Source: Roseburia sp.
GTDB lineage: Bacteria; Bacillota; Clostridia; Lachnospirales; Lachnospiraceae
DNA length: 64,000 nt
Assembly: GCA_019421345.1 (NCBI GenBank)
Contig: JAHZFL010000006.1
Coordinates: forward strand, 1 to 64,000
Reading direction: 5' to 3'
The notes under the pieces are model-generated. The model worked only from the letters and a program-made list of their open reading frames with translations. It searched no databases and was not told where the DNA came from. Position numbers and translations under genes: made by a program. Below are positions 26,154 through 34,916 of this stretch, piece by piece (the first letter of the stretch is position 1; each line of letters opens with the position of its first letter).

Positions 26154-27491
26154 ATGGCAGATCGGTTGTTTAGCAGAAAAGATTTAAGGAAGCTGATAAT
26201 ACCGTTAGTCATCGAACAACTGCTGGCGATCAGTATTGGGCTGTTTGATACGCTTATGGTTTCCTCCTGCGGGGAGGCGGCGGTGTCGGGGGTTTCGCTG
26301 GTAGACAGTATCAGCGTACTTTTGATACAGATATTATCGGCGCTGGCAACGGGCGGGGCGGTTGTGTGCAGCCAGTATATCGGAAAAAGGATGCCGGAGC
26401 GCGCAAGGCTGTCGGCGGGACAACTGATCTTTATCATGCTTGCCTCGTCGGGAGCGGTGATGGCGGCGGTACTTATTCTGCACAGATTCCTGCTTCGTGC
26501 TATTTTTGGGCAGATTGACGCAGAGGTCATGGCAAACGCAGAGATTTATTTTTTCATTTCGGCGCTGTCCTATCCGTTTCTCGGCGTTTATAATGCGGGA
26601 GCTGCGCTGTTTCGGGCGATCGGCAACAGCAAGATCAGCATGTACACCAGTCTTGTCATGAATGTTATCAATATCGGCGGAAATGCAGTTTTGATTTTCG
26701 GGTTTGGACTTGGGGTGAAGGGCGCGGCGTCTGCAACACTTTTTGCGCGTATAGTCTCTGCGCTCGTGATGCTCATACTGTTGATGCGAAAGGACAATCC
26801 GCTTTGTATCACGGCGAAAACCTGCTTAAGACCACAATGGGATGTCATTGGCAGGATTTTAAAGATCGGTATTCCAAGCGGCATTGAAAACGGGATGTTT
26901 CAGGTTGGAAAGCTTCTGGTTTCCAGCCTGACGGCAACCTTTGGCACGGCGGCGATCGCGGCGAATGCAGTGGCGAACAGCATTGCAGGATTTGCGAATA
27001 TTCCGGGAATCGCCATTGGGCTTGCGATGGTGACAGTGATCGGGAGATGCATCGGTGCAGGAGAGAAGGAACAGGCAAAATATTACAGCAAAAGGCTTAT
27101 GGGACTTGCGTATCTTGGAATGGCGGCATCAAATGTGACCCTTTTGCTTGGCGTACGTCCGCTTACCTCCTGTTTCCGGTTGTCAGCGGAGGCATATGGC
27201 ATCACCGTGGAGCTGCTGACGGTGTTTGCGGTCTTAGCAATGCTTATCTGGCCGCTCAGCTTTGCTCTGCCGAATGTGCTTCGGGCGGCGGGGGACGCGC
27301 GATATACGATGGGAGTAAGTGTTTTTTCCATGTGGGTGTTCCGCGTGGCAAGCAGCTATTTTTTTGCCGGGACGCTCGGGCTTGGCGTTATGGGCGTCTG
27401 GATCGGCATGTATGTTGACTGGGTGTTTCGTTCCCTGTTTTTTATCCTGCGCTATCAGAGAGGGCGCTGGCTGGAAAAACGCGTTGTGTAA
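26154..27491 (+). CDS. MATE-family efflux transporter
   Basis: A 445-residue multidrug and toxin extrusion protein with about twelve helices in two homologous halves. Family features include a start RKLIIPLVIEQLLAISIGLF, MVSSCGEAAVSGVSLVDSI, and FRAIGNSKISMYTSLVMNVI with the matching second-half segment LPNVLRAAGDARYTMGVSVF. ATG 26154 follows AAAGGTGGAGAG. Substrate is unknown. It is alone between a terminator and the YitT gene; a second MATE lies at 42030-43379. Confidence 0.92.
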   Translation: MADRLFSRKDLRKLIIPLVIEQLLAISIGLFDTLMVSSCGEAAVSGVSLVDSISVLLIQILSALATGGAVVCSQYIGKRMPERARLSAGQLIFIMLASSGAVMAAVLILHRFLLRAIFGQIDAEVMANAEIYFFISALSYPFLGVYNAGAALFRAIGNSKISMYTSLVMNVINIGGNAVLIFGFGLGVKGAASATLFARIVSALVMLILLMRKDNPLCITAKTCLRPQWDVIGRILKIGIPSGIENGMFQVGKLLVSSLTATFGTAAIAANAVANSIAGFANIPGIAIGLAMVTVIGRCIGAGEKEQAKYYSKRLMGLAYLGMAASNVTLLLGVRPLTSCFRLSAEAYGITVELLTVFAVLAMLIWPLSFALPNVLRAAGDARYTMGVSVFSMWVFRVASSYFFAGTLGLGVMGVWIGMYVDWVFRSLFFILRYQRGRWLEKRVV

Positions 27492-27562
27492 AGGGCTTGT
27501 AAACAGACAGATTCAATGGTATTCTAAAACTATATTTCACATTACGAGGACTAGAGAAGGCG

Positions 27563-28429
27563 ATGTTTAAGAACATAGGAAAACTAAAACGGGAATTGGA
27601 GGAATACGCGGTGCTTACCGCTGCAACGCTGATTCTTGTTGTCGGCGTTTATGTCTTTAAGTTTCCGAACAATTTTTCGTTTGGCGGCGTGACAGGTATT
27701 GCCGTCGTGCTTGCGGCTGTGCTTCCGTTTTCACCGGGAGATATTACGTTTATCATCAACATGTCGCTGCTTGTTGTCGGATTTATTTTTCTTGGAAAAA
27801 GCTTCGGAATCCGCACGGTGTATGTCAGTCTGCTGATGTCGGCGGGCTTAAGCCTTGCGGAGCTGTGGTTTCCGATGGAGCATGCCTTGACTGCGCAGCC
27901 GGTGTTGGAGCTGATCTATGCGATCGTGCTTCCGGCGTTCAGCTCGGCGATATTATTCAATATCGGCGCATCGGGCGGCGGTACGGACATCATTGCGATG
28001 GTCTTAAAGAAATATACAAAGCTAAATATCGGCGGAGCGCTATTCCTTGTTGATCTTGGAATTGTTGTCGCTTCCTGTATGGTATTTGACGCGCAGACGG
28101 GACTTTTTTCACTGTGCGGTCTGTTGGCGAAGTCTCTTGTGGTCGATAATGTGATCGAGAGTATCAATTTATGTAAATACTTTACGATTATCTGCAACGA
28201 CCCGGAGCCGATCTGCGAGTTTATTACAAAGAAGCTAAACCGCAGCGCAACGGTTTATGCGGCGGAGGGAGCGTATGAGCATAATCGAAAGAGCGTGGTC
28301 ATTACGATCATGAAGCGGAGTCAGGCGGTGGAGCTGCGCAATTATATCAGGAAGCATCAGCCGACGGCATTTATTGCGATTACAAACAGCAGCGAGATCA
28401 TAGGAAAGGGTTTTCGCGGCTGTAATTAA
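27563..28429 (+). CDS. YitT-family membrane protein (DUF161/DUF2179)
   Basis: A 288-residue protein with about five to six N-terminal membrane helices (DUF161; ASGGGTDIIAMVLKKYTKLN is a typical block) and a soluble C-terminal DUF2179 domain (from about residue 205) containing KKLNRSATVYAAEGAYEHN. Widespread in Firmicutes; one member is linked to uptake or export functions, but no general role is established. The start follows GAGGACTAGAGAAGG. Confidence 0.88.
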   Translation: MFKNIGKLKRELEEYAVLTAATLILVVGVYVFKFPNNFSFGGVTGIAVVLAAVLPFSPGDITFIINMSLLVVGFIFLGKSFGIRTVYVSLLMSAGLSLAELWFPMEHALTAQPVLELIYAIVLPAFSSAILFNIGASGGGTDIIAMVLKKYTKLNIGGALFLVDLGIVVASCMVFDAQTGLFSLCGLLAKSLVVDNVIESINLCKYFTIICNDPEPICEFITKKLNRSATVYAAEGAYEHNRKSVVITIMKRSQAVELRNYIRKHQPTAFIAITNSSEIIGKGFRGCN

Positions 28430-28452
28430 AGGCACAGCAGGGAGGAAGGAAT

Positions 28453-30060
28453 ATGCTGATTAGTTTATTGATTACTGTAATATTTGGATTTCTTTACTTT
28501 TATGTGAAGCTTCCGGCTTTGAATATGCATTCGCCGGATCTGTATCTGTTTGTGTATCTGCTGTGTATCGTCTACTGCGGCAGCAACATTTTTGTGACAG
28601 GCTTTAAGGCGTCAAGCGCAAAGGATTATTTTAAGCATCTGATCAAAAAATGTACCGTTCCGGTGATCATCGGAGCAGTATTTCTGGCCATCAGTGTGGT
28701 CGGCGGGATTGCAGGAAGCGTGATTTTCCGCGCAAAGACTTATGCGGAGCTTCTTCCGATGCAGCAGGGTGATTTCTCAAAGGAGGTCGAGGAGTTAAAG
28801 TGGGATCAGATTCCGATGCTGGATGCCGATTCTGCGAATACGCTTGCAAATAAAAAAATGGGTGAGCTGTCCGACCTTGTTTCCCAGTTTGAGGTGGACG
28901 GGGCTTCTGCGCAGATCAATTATCAGGACAGACCGGTGCGCGCAACCTATTTAAATTATGGCGGTCTGATCAAGTGGTTTAATAACCGCGGAGAGGGTAT
29001 TCCTGCTTATCTTTTGATTGATATGGTGACGCAGGAGGTAAGCGTGCAGCGGCTTGAGGAGGGGATGAAGTATTCACCTTCCGAGCCTTTGAACCGCAAC
29101 ATTCACCGTTATCTGCGTTTTCATTATCCGACAAAGATGTTCTATGACGTAAATTTTGAGGTGGATGACGATGGTGTTCCATACTGGTGCGCGACAACCG
29201 TTACAAATACGATTGGACTGTTCGGCGGTACGGACGTCACGGGAGCAGTGCTTGTCAATGCAGTGACAGGGGAATCACAGTTTTATGAAATCGGGGATGT
29301 GCCGTCATGGGTCGATCGTGTATGCAGCTCCGAGCTGATTTTGCAGCAGTATGATTATTATGGCTTATACCAGGGAGGATTCTGGAATTCCGTACTGGGA
29401 CAGAGCGGATGTACCAAGACGACAACCGGCTATAACTATATTGCCATGGATGATGATGTGTGGGTATATACCGGTATCACATCGGTTGGCGGAGATGAGA
29501 GTAATCTTGGTTTTATTCTCGTAAATCAGCGTACGAAGGAGGCGCGCTATTACGCCTGTGCCGGCGCGAATGAGCAGGCGGGTATGAATTCGGCACAGGG
29601 AGCGGTGCAGCAGTACAGCTATCAGGCGACCTTCCCGATCCTTTTAAATATCGGAAATGAGCCGACGTATTTTATGGCGCTTAAGGATGCGTCGCAGCTT
29701 GTCAAGATGTATGCCATGGTCAACGTCAGCCAGTATCAGATCGTAGCGACGGGAACAACGGTGGAGGAATGTCAGGCAAATTATATGGATCAGCTTGTCA
29801 AGAGCGGGATCGCGGAGGAGGAAAAGGCGCCGGAGGCAGAGACGGGCGAGGTGACCGGAAGGGTTGCGGAGCTGCGCTCGGCAGTTATGGACGGCGATAC
29901 CTATTACTTTATCCGTCTGGCGGAGCAGCCTGTCTACTATCTGATCAACGGCAGGGAATATCCGGTCGCAACGATCTTAAATGTAGAGGATAAGGTCACG
30001 ATCCAGTATGAGCTTGGAGAGGGAGAGATTGTAAAAGGTATTTCGTTGGAACGCAAGTAA
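28453..30060 (+). CDS. Membrane-anchored protein with large extracytoplasmic domain
   Basis: Not recognised. The 535-residue protein begins with three hydrophobic segments (about residues 2-20, 31-50 and 71-97), followed by a polar domain of about 430 residues rich in aromatic residues and beta-strand-like alternation (GFWNSVLGQSGCTKTTTGYN, VNQRTKEARYYACAGANEQ). The last 80 residues, GEVTGRVAELRSAVMDGDTY onward, look like a small OB-like or beta-barrel module. The start has GGGAGGAAGG upstream. It sits between yitT and a UDP-sugar pyrophosphorylase with short gaps on both sides; a cell-envelope role is possible but not shown. Confidence 0.7.
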   Translation: MLISLLITVIFGFLYFYVKLPALNMHSPDLYLFVYLLCIVYCGSNIFVTGFKASSAKDYFKHLIKKCTVPVIIGAVFLAISVVGGIAGSVIFRAKTYAELLPMQQGDFSKEVEELKWDQIPMLDADSANTLANKKMGELSDLVSQFEVDGASAQINYQDRPVRATYLNYGGLIKWFNNRGEGIPAYLLIDMVTQEVSVQRLEEGMKYSPSEPLNRNIHRYLRFHYPTKMFYDVNFEVDDDGVPYWCATTVTNTIGLFGGTDVTGAVLVNAVTGESQFYEIGDVPSWVDRVCSSELILQQYDYYGLYQGGFWNSVLGQSGCTKTTTGYNYIAMDDDVWVYTGITSVGGDESNLGFILVNQRTKEARYYACAGANEQAGMNSAQGAVQQYSYQATFPILLNIGNEPTYFMALKDASQLVKMYAMVNVSQYQIVATGTTVEECQANYMDQLVKSGIAEEEKAPEAETGEVTGRVAELRSAVMDGDTYYFIRLAEQPVYYLINGREYPVATILNVEDKVTIQYELGEGEIVKGISLERK

Positions 30061-30109
30061 CGGCTGGATGTTGGGCATAATAAAAAGGCAGGGAAAAGAG
30101 GAATATGCT

Positions 30110-31318
30110 ATGAAGCTATGGGAAGATGAGAGACAATGCTATATCCGTGCGGCGATGGAGCAGAATACGCCGGAGGAAAATGAAGTCTTAAAAAAACGGC
30201 TGGAGGAAATTGACTGGTCGGTGTTTGAGCACATTGACAGAAAGGAGACCGTCAATGAGCGGGGCGTTTTTGCACCGCTTGAGGCAGTCGAGCTTGCGGA
30301 GATCCGTGCGAGGGAACAGGAGTTTCGTGAGATCGGACTAAGGACTGTGCGGGAGGGCAAGGTCGGCGCGGTCCTTCTTGCGGGAGGACAGGGTACGCGT
30401 CTTGGGCTGGATAAGCCGAAAGGAACGCTGAATATCGGGATCAACCGAACCTTGTATTTATTTGAGCAGCTTTTGAGGAATCTGATGGATGTGACCGAGG
30501 AGGCTGGGGCATATGTTCCGCTCTATATCATGACAAGCAATATCAATGATAAGGACACGAAGGAATTTTTTGAGGAGCACGATTATTTTGGCTACCCGAA
30601 GGAGGAGGTCAGATTCTTTGTACAGGAGATGGAGCCGGCATGTGATTATGAGAAAAGGGTTCTCATGGAATCGGGCACAGAGCCGGCGATGTCACCAAAC
30701 GGGAATGGAGGCTGGTTTGGTTCGATGGTGTCTGCCGGACTTTTGCCGGAGCTTCAGCAAAAAGGAATTGAGTGGCTGAATGTCTTTGCAGTCGATAATT
30801 GCCTCCAGCGCATCGCAGATCCTTTGTTTATCGGAGCAACGATCGCATACGGGCGCGAGAGCGGCGCAAAGGTCGTGCGCAAGGCGGCGCCGGATGAGAA
30901 GGTGGGCGTTCTTTGTACCGAGGACGGCAGACCCTCCATTGCGGAATATTATGAGATGACGGAGGAGATGGCGACAGCCCGAAAGGAAAACGGAGATCTG
31001 CTTTATGGCTTTGGCGTGATCTTAAACTATCTGTTTTCCGAGAAGAAGCTTGAGGAGATCGCAGACGCGCGGATGCCGATTCATGTGGTGGAGAAAAAGA
31101 TTCCGTACAGGGATGTGGACGGAAGCTATGTAAAACCGGATGCGCCAAACGGTTATAAGTTTGAGACACTGGTGCTTGATATGGTGCATATGATGAAGGA
31201 TTGTCTGCCCTATGAGGTTGATAGGAGCAGGGAGTTCGCGCCGATCAAGAATCTGCATGGCGTTGATTCCCTGGATTCGGCAAGAGAGCTATTGGCAGGC
31301 TGCGGTATTTCCTTGTAA
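30110..31318 (+). CDS. UDP-sugar pyrophosphorylase (UDPGP/UAP1 type)
   Basis: A 402-residue nucleotidyltransferase of the eukaryote-like UDPGP family. The nucleotide-binding loop LLAGGQGTRLGLDKPKGTLN (near residue 100) and the sugar-site region MSPNGNGGWFGSMVSAG with VFAVDNCLQRIADPLFIG are diagnostic. It should make a UDP-sugar, probably UDP-GlcNAc or UDP-glucose, from UTP and the sugar 1-phosphate; which sugar is unclear. ATG 30110 follows GAGGAATATG and removes a poor 14-residue extension. It is the last chromosomal gene before the mobile element. Confidence 0.88.
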   Translation: MKLWEDERQCYIRAAMEQNTPEENEVLKKRLEEIDWSVFEHIDRKETVNERGVFAPLEAVELAEIRAREQEFREIGLRTVREGKVGAVLLAGGQGTRLGLDKPKGTLNIGINRTLYLFEQLLRNLMDVTEEAGAYVPLYIMTSNINDKDTKEFFEEHDYFGYPKEEVRFFVQEMEPACDYEKRVLMESGTEPAMSPNGNGGWFGSMVSAGLLPELQQKGIEWLNVFAVDNCLQRIADPLFIGATIAYGRESGAKVVRKAAPDEKVGVLCTEDGRPSIAEYYEMTEEMATARKENGDLLYGFGVILNYLFSEKKLEEIADARMPIHVVEKKIPYRDVDGSYVKPDAPNGYKFETLVLDMVHMMKDCLPYEVDRSREFAPIKNLHGVDSLDSARELLAGCGISL

Positions 31319-31357
31319 AAACAGCGGATGAAATAATTTAATAAAGATTAACAGGCA

Positions 31358-31449
31358 CTCGCCCTATCTCTCCATAACTCTCCCTAAGTATTACCAGTAT
31401 TACCTTTGAGGGATTTTTACTTTCCCTAACTCGGTGTATCTCTCCCTAA
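31358..31449. repeat. Tandem 10-bp repeats at the left end of the element
   Basis: Three contiguous 10-mers, CTCGCCCTAT (31358), CTCTCCATAA (31368) and CTCTCCCTAA (31378), and two more copies, CTTTCCCTAA (31420) and CTCTCCCTAA (31440). Between them GTATTACCA-GTATTACC (31388-31404) is a second tandem repeat. Helically phased short repeats near one end of an element are typical of integrase arm-type sites. Confidence 0.65.
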
Positions 31450-31478
31450 CACACCGTAAGTTTAGTACCACAATAGTA

Positions 31479-31527
31479 TAAAGAAAGCCCTAACTCACAA
31501 TGAACAGTGGTTAGGGCTAATTCTTTA
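31479..31527. terminator. Bidirectional terminator
   Basis: TAAAGAAAGCCCTAAC (31479-31494) pairs with GTTAGGGCT (31510-31518) and TTCTTTA (31521-31527), with a 2-nt bulge. T-rich tails exist on both strands. It ends the leftward genes of the element; the stop codon of the 107-residue gene is in the right arm. Confidence 0.8.
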
Positions 31528-31848
31528 TTTTTGCGTTAGCTCTTTTAGAAGTCTTATTATTTCTTCGTTTTGTCTCATAAGTATAAAGTTTTGTTCAACC
31601 TGCGCTCTCGCTAACTCTAAGGCAAAGGTTTCATTTGAATTACCACTTAACAGACTACCAAAAGAATACAATTTAGAACCAGCAAGGCTACTTGCGATTT
31701 CTTTAGAGGAAGAAATATTCCTATTACGGATTTCCTCTAACGAATAGTTTTCAAAATCCAATCCAAACTTTTCTAAGGCGGCTTTGTCCTTAGCAGCCTG
31801 TTTTGCCTGTTTCTCGGCCATTTTATCTTCTGAACTCTTACCAAACAT
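31525..31848 (-). CDS. Small coiled-coil protein, unknown
   Basis: A 107-residue soluble protein, Lys/Glu-rich at the start (KMAEKQAKQAAKDKAALEKF), with a middle segment LEEIRNRNISSSKEIASSLA and a helical C-terminus EEIIRLLKELTQK. I do not recognise a family. The start has the extended site TAAGGGGGTGT, shared with other genes of this element. It follows the membrane gene by 12 bases and is probably in the same transcript. Confidence 0.65.
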   Translation of the reverse strand: MFGKSSEDKMAEKQAKQAAKDKAALEKFGLDFENYSLEEIRNRNISSSKEIASSLAGSKLYSFGSLLSGNSNETFALELARAQVEQNFILMRQNEEIIRLLKELTQK

Positions 31849-31860
31849 TGTTACACCCCC

Positions 31861-32349
31861 TTACTCGTCAAATTCCATAATTTTCAATGTGTCATTTTCA
31901 GTAGGTACATACACCGTAGCATTAGAAGAATCGCCCACGGAATAGTCGCCATATTCGTCCTGTTCAAACAGCAAATCTTTTTGAATCATTGTGTCGATTG
32001 CATATACCCCCATATTATCGTCTTTATCAGTGTAAAGTATCATACACCAATTAAAATCGTTCTTTGCAACATAGTTAAAGTACCAGTCCGTTAATGCTTC
32101 GTTGGTTACTTCCTCAGAACTGATTTCAATAATTGAATACTCACCGATTTTCTCTGTTCGGCTACCATTCATTACATCTTTAACTTGTGCATTATCATAG
32201 ATGTGAGATTCTGCTTGTTCTGGCTTGCTTTCATCATTGCTCCCCATATTACCAAAGATAGCAGCGAGTATAACAACAATGATTACCCAAAACCACCATT
32301 TTTTGTAAATTGGCTTCTTTACAAAACTCTTGTCTTTCTTCTCTTGCAT
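31861..32349 (-). CDS. Membrane-anchored protein with extracytoplasmic domain, unknown
   Basis: A 162-residue protein with a basic N-terminus (QEKKDKSFVKKPIYKKWW), one membrane anchor (FWVIIVVILAAIFGNMG, about residues 19-36) and an acidic outside domain of about 125 residues with a possible DUF4878- or NTF2-like flavour (VTNEALTDWYFNYVAKNDFN). The ATG at 32349 is about 10 bases from GGAGG; the ATG closer to that site is too near. It has its own promoter at 32384-32412. Function unknown; surface exclusion or envelope roles are possible in such elements but unproven. Confidence 0.65.
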   Translation of the reverse strand: MQEKKDKSFVKKPIYKKWWFWVIIVVILAAIFGNMGSNDESKPEQAESHIYDNAQVKDVMNGSRTEKIGEYSIIEISSEEVTNEALTDWYFNYVAKNDFNWCMILYTDKDDNMGVYAIDTMIQKDLLFEQDEYGDYSVGDSSNATVYVPTENDTLKIMEFDE

Positions 32350-32383
32350 AACGCCCATACCTCCAAGTTTGGTTGATATTTGC

Positions 32384-32412
32384 ATTATAGCAGAGTGTAA
32401 CACAAAAGTACA
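32384..32412 (-). promoter_or_regulatory. Leftward promoter of the membrane-protein genes
   Basis: On the minus strand, -35 TGTACT (32412-32407), exactly 17 bp, and -10 TATAAT (32389-32384). The same TGTAC -35 and 17-bp spacing occur at two other promoters of the element. Confidence 0.65.
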
Positions 32413-32498
32413 GTATAAAATCAACTCATTATTGTGTCATAGTTTTGCATGGGTTGTCAATACTATAATGTAATTAAAACCAATGGAGGAATTGCATT

Positions 32499-32681
32499 AT
32501 GGAGAAATTTATTGTGACACCTAAAGAAGATAAAACAGTCACAATGACGATACGCATAGACAGGGCCTTACAAGAGGAATATAACGATCTGGCGGCTAAA
32601 ACCAACCGTTCCAGAAACGAACTCATTAGCATGGCATTGCGGTATGCACTTGACCACATGGAACTTAAAGACGAGGAATAG
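32499..32681 (+). CDS. Ribbon-helix-helix DNA-binding protein
   Basis: A 60-residue protein with the ribbon-helix-helix pattern: beta strand DKTVTMTIRIDRALQEEYND, then NRSRNELISMALRYALDHM. Such proteins act as dimers and are often antitoxins, plasmid copy-number regulators or autorepressors; no toxin gene is next to it. It is the only rightward gene in the element. The start follows GGAGG with an 8-base gap, and TATAAT at 32464-32469 is a probable -10. Confidence 0.75.
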   Translation: MEKFIVTPKEDKTVTMTIRIDRALQEEYNDLAAKTNRSRNELISMALRYALDHMELKDEE

Positions 32682-32740
32682 AATATGCGTAGCAATTAAA
32701 TGAGAGCCTTTGGATTTTGTCCGCTGGCTCTCAATATGTT

Positions 32741-34054
32741 TTATGCGTTCAATCGTAAGAACTCATTTACCTTTATTGCTACTTCCTCTTGCTGTTCCTC
32801 AAAGCTATGAGCATAGATGTTCATTGTAGTGGAACAGGTTGAATGTCCTAATGTCTTTGATATTTCAATGATGTTGACTTCCAGATAATTGAGCAGGGTA
32901 GCACATGAATGTCTCAACCCATGAAGCGGAATAATCGGTAATTCCTCTAATCCCTCGGCCTTTGCTTTATCTGGATTATTCTGCACCCATTCATTATAGC
33001 GGTGTAAGTGCTTCGTAAAATACTGATAAGGTGTTGTATGCCCCATAAGCTTTCCGTCTGCTTGAACGAACAGATTACCGCCACCGCTCAAATCGCCTTG
33101 CCATGCAGTACCATGACTAAATCGTGTTTGCATGTACTCTGAACGATACCGCCATAGAAGCGGGATTACATCATCTGGGATAGATACCTTTCTGACAGAT
33201 TTCTTTGTCTTAGGCTCTTTATAATCAAATCCGTTTTCCGTCATACCCACAGACTTTGAAATAGAGATTTTCTTCTCCTTAAAATCAATGTCATTCCAAT
33301 GCAAAGCAAGTGTTTCGCCTTTTCTGAATCCACAGAATAATGAGAGAGTGAAGAACACCTTATATTGTGTGGGCACAGTATAGGATTCTGTGTACTCATT
33401 CACATAGTATGGTTTACCTGTATCATCAATACGCTGATGGCCTTTGTAGGTTACCTCGTATGACATATCCAGAGATTTCATAAACATCAATGCTTGCTTT
33501 GGAGTAAAGAACTTTAAGCCCTCGTCCTCGTCTTTTCTTTTGGGCTTTTGTGCGTCTTGGCAAGGATTGTTTTCAATCATGCTGTAACGCTTGGCTGTCT
33601 TAAAAATCAGATTCAACACATTAGCAAATCTCTTTATGGTACCTGCGGAATAATCGTCAACCAGAGTTCTATAAAAGGCTTCAATGTGTGGTGTTTTGAT
33701 ATGAGCAATTTTGTCTCCCTTAAAGTAGGGAATGATTCTACTTTCCAACACCTGTTTATATCCTGTGTATGTTCCATAGGCGATGTTATCTTTAACACTC
33801 TCAAGCCATTTGTATGCAAAATCTTCAAATGACATTTTTTCTGCATTGAAGTCATAGCCATATTTTAATTTATCTTCCATATCCATGGCATACTTCTTCG
33901 CTTCTCGTTCTTGTTGTTTGGGTGTTGCTGACTGATTGACCGAATATGTAAGATTCTTAACCAGTTTCTTACCCTTATTATCGTAACCCATACAGATTAC
34001 TATACGATAGACAACTCTACCGCTTTTATATTCAACTCTGTTGACTGATGCCAT
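32741..34054 (-). CDS. int: Tyrosine integrase
   Basis: A 437-residue site-specific recombinase of the phage/ICE integrase class. An N-terminal AP2-like arm-binding domain (residues 1-60) precedes the core-binding SAM-like domain (MSFEDFAYKWLESVKDNIAY onward) and the catalytic domain. Catalytic residues are seen in CGFRKGE (Arg), LHGLRHSCATLL (His-x-x-Arg), LGHST (His) and MNIYAHS (nucleophile Tyr). A large insertion (DMSYEVTYKGHQRIDDTGKP) sits before the first Arg. ATG 34054 follows AAAGGGTG and begins two bases after the serine recombinase stop, so the two recombinases are coupled. Confidence 0.93.
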   Translation of the reverse strand: MASVNRVEYKSGRVVYRIVICMGYDNKGKKLVKNLTYSVNQSATPKQQEREAKKYAMDMEDKLKYGYDFNAEKMSFEDFAYKWLESVKDNIAYGTYTGYKQVLESRIIPYFKGDKIAHIKTPHIEAFYRTLVDDYSAGTIKRFANVLNLIFKTAKRYSMIENNPCQDAQKPKRKDEDEGLKFFTPKQALMFMKSLDMSYEVTYKGHQRIDDTGKPYYVNEYTESYTVPTQYKVFFTLSLFCGFRKGETLALHWNDIDFKEKKISISKSVGMTENGFDYKEPKTKKSVRKVSIPDDVIPLLWRYRSEYMQTRFSHGTAWQGDLSGGGNLFVQADGKLMGHTTPYQYFTKHLHRYNEWVQNNPDKAKAEGLEELPIIPLHGLRHSCATLLNYLEVNIIEISKTLGHSTCSTTMNIYAHSFEEQQEEVAIKVNEFLRLNA

Positions 34055-34056
34055 AT

Positions 34057-34698
34057 TTAACACCCTTTCTCAATTTGATTTTTGTAACGATAGAAGGTAG
34101 GCTTCGTCATGCCTAATTCACGCATAAGCTCAAATGGTTTCTTTTTCCCTTGCTGTACTAAGCGGTAGTGGGTAGCAAATTCTTCAAGGTCCATAACTCT
34201 TGGCCTGCCATAATCGTCCCATTCTCCACGAGCCTTTTTCTGTTCAATGCCTTCTCGCTGTCTTTTCTCTCTTTTCTCAATTTCAACCTGTGCCATGCTT
34301 GCATACAACTCAATCATCATATTATTGATAGTCTCTAACATCATACGAGCCATTGAGTTTTCCATAGCTGATAGGTCAATCAATGTTGTGGGCAATTCTA
34401 ACACCATAACACGAATACCGTTGTCCTTAAAGAATCGTAATTCCTTTAGTGTGGCTTCCTTATTTCGCCCTAATCGGTCAAGCTCTGTGACGATCAGCAC
34501 ATCACCACTTTCAAGGATTTCCTCTTTCAACATAATATATCGTGGCCTGTCAAAGTCTTTACCTGTTCTCTGGTCTGTATAAACTTTGCTTTTATACAAC
34601 TGGATATTATGTGTTTTGCAATACTTGGTAAGTTCTGCAATTCCTCTGTCTAAGTGCTGGTCCTTTGTGCTTGTCCTGTGATAAGCTACATATTTCAT
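34057..34698 (-). CDS. Serine recombinase (resolvase/invertase)
   Basis: A 213-residue small serine recombinase. The catalytic serine lies in YHRTSTKDQHLDRG (Ser10), with supporting arginines in IVTELDRLGRN; the long E-helix reads MMLETINNMMIELYASMAQV. The C-terminus (LVQQGKKKPFELMRELGMTK onward) is an HTH-like DNA-binding domain that resembles resolvase HTH_7. ATG 34698 overlaps the stop of the upstream small gene. Possible jobs are multimer resolution of an excised circle or an invertible switch. Confidence 0.92.
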   Translation of the reverse strand: MKYVAYHRTSTKDQHLDRGIAELTKYCKTHNIQLYKSKVYTDQRTGKDFDRPRYIMLKEEILESGDVLIVTELDRLGRNKEATLKELRFFKDNGIRVMVLELPTTLIDLSAMENSMARMMLETINNMMIELYASMAQVEIEKREKRQREGIEQKKARGEWDDYGRPRVMDLEEFATHYRLVQQGKKKPFELMRELGMTKPTFYRYKNQIEKGC

Positions 34699-34895
34699 TC
34701 TGACACCCCCTTATCGTATAAATCGCAGTTTCCACCATCAATAACGGTAGAGGGCTTTTCTTCATACATCTCACATTTAGAAACATTGTATGGCATATTC
34801 GTATCGTCATATTTGTATAGGCAATCCGTACACACCAAATCAGCGTTTCTGATAAGCTCAAACTTTAGCTTGTCATTCTTAAACTTATCGTTCAT
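34695..34895 (-). CDS. Small cysteine-containing protein
   Basis: A 66-residue protein of unknown family with four cysteines (CTDC near residue 22, C near 41, C near 57), which could bind zinc. It overlaps the serine recombinase by four bases (ATGA) and is the first gene after the LexA-like box, so it is a candidate accessory or directionality factor for recombination. Its start has GAGGTG 5 bases upstream. Confidence 0.6.
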   Translation of the reverse strand: MNDKFKNDKLKFELIRNADLVCTDCLYKYDDTNMPYNVSKCEMYEEKPSTVIDGGNCDLYDKGVSE

Positions 34896-34916
34896 CTGAA
34901 CACCTCATTTCTTTGT

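Noticed and set aside
34247..34582. Rightward frame inside the serine recombinase gene
   Set aside because: Shadow of the recombinase; hydrophobic composition comes from the reverse complement of charged helices.
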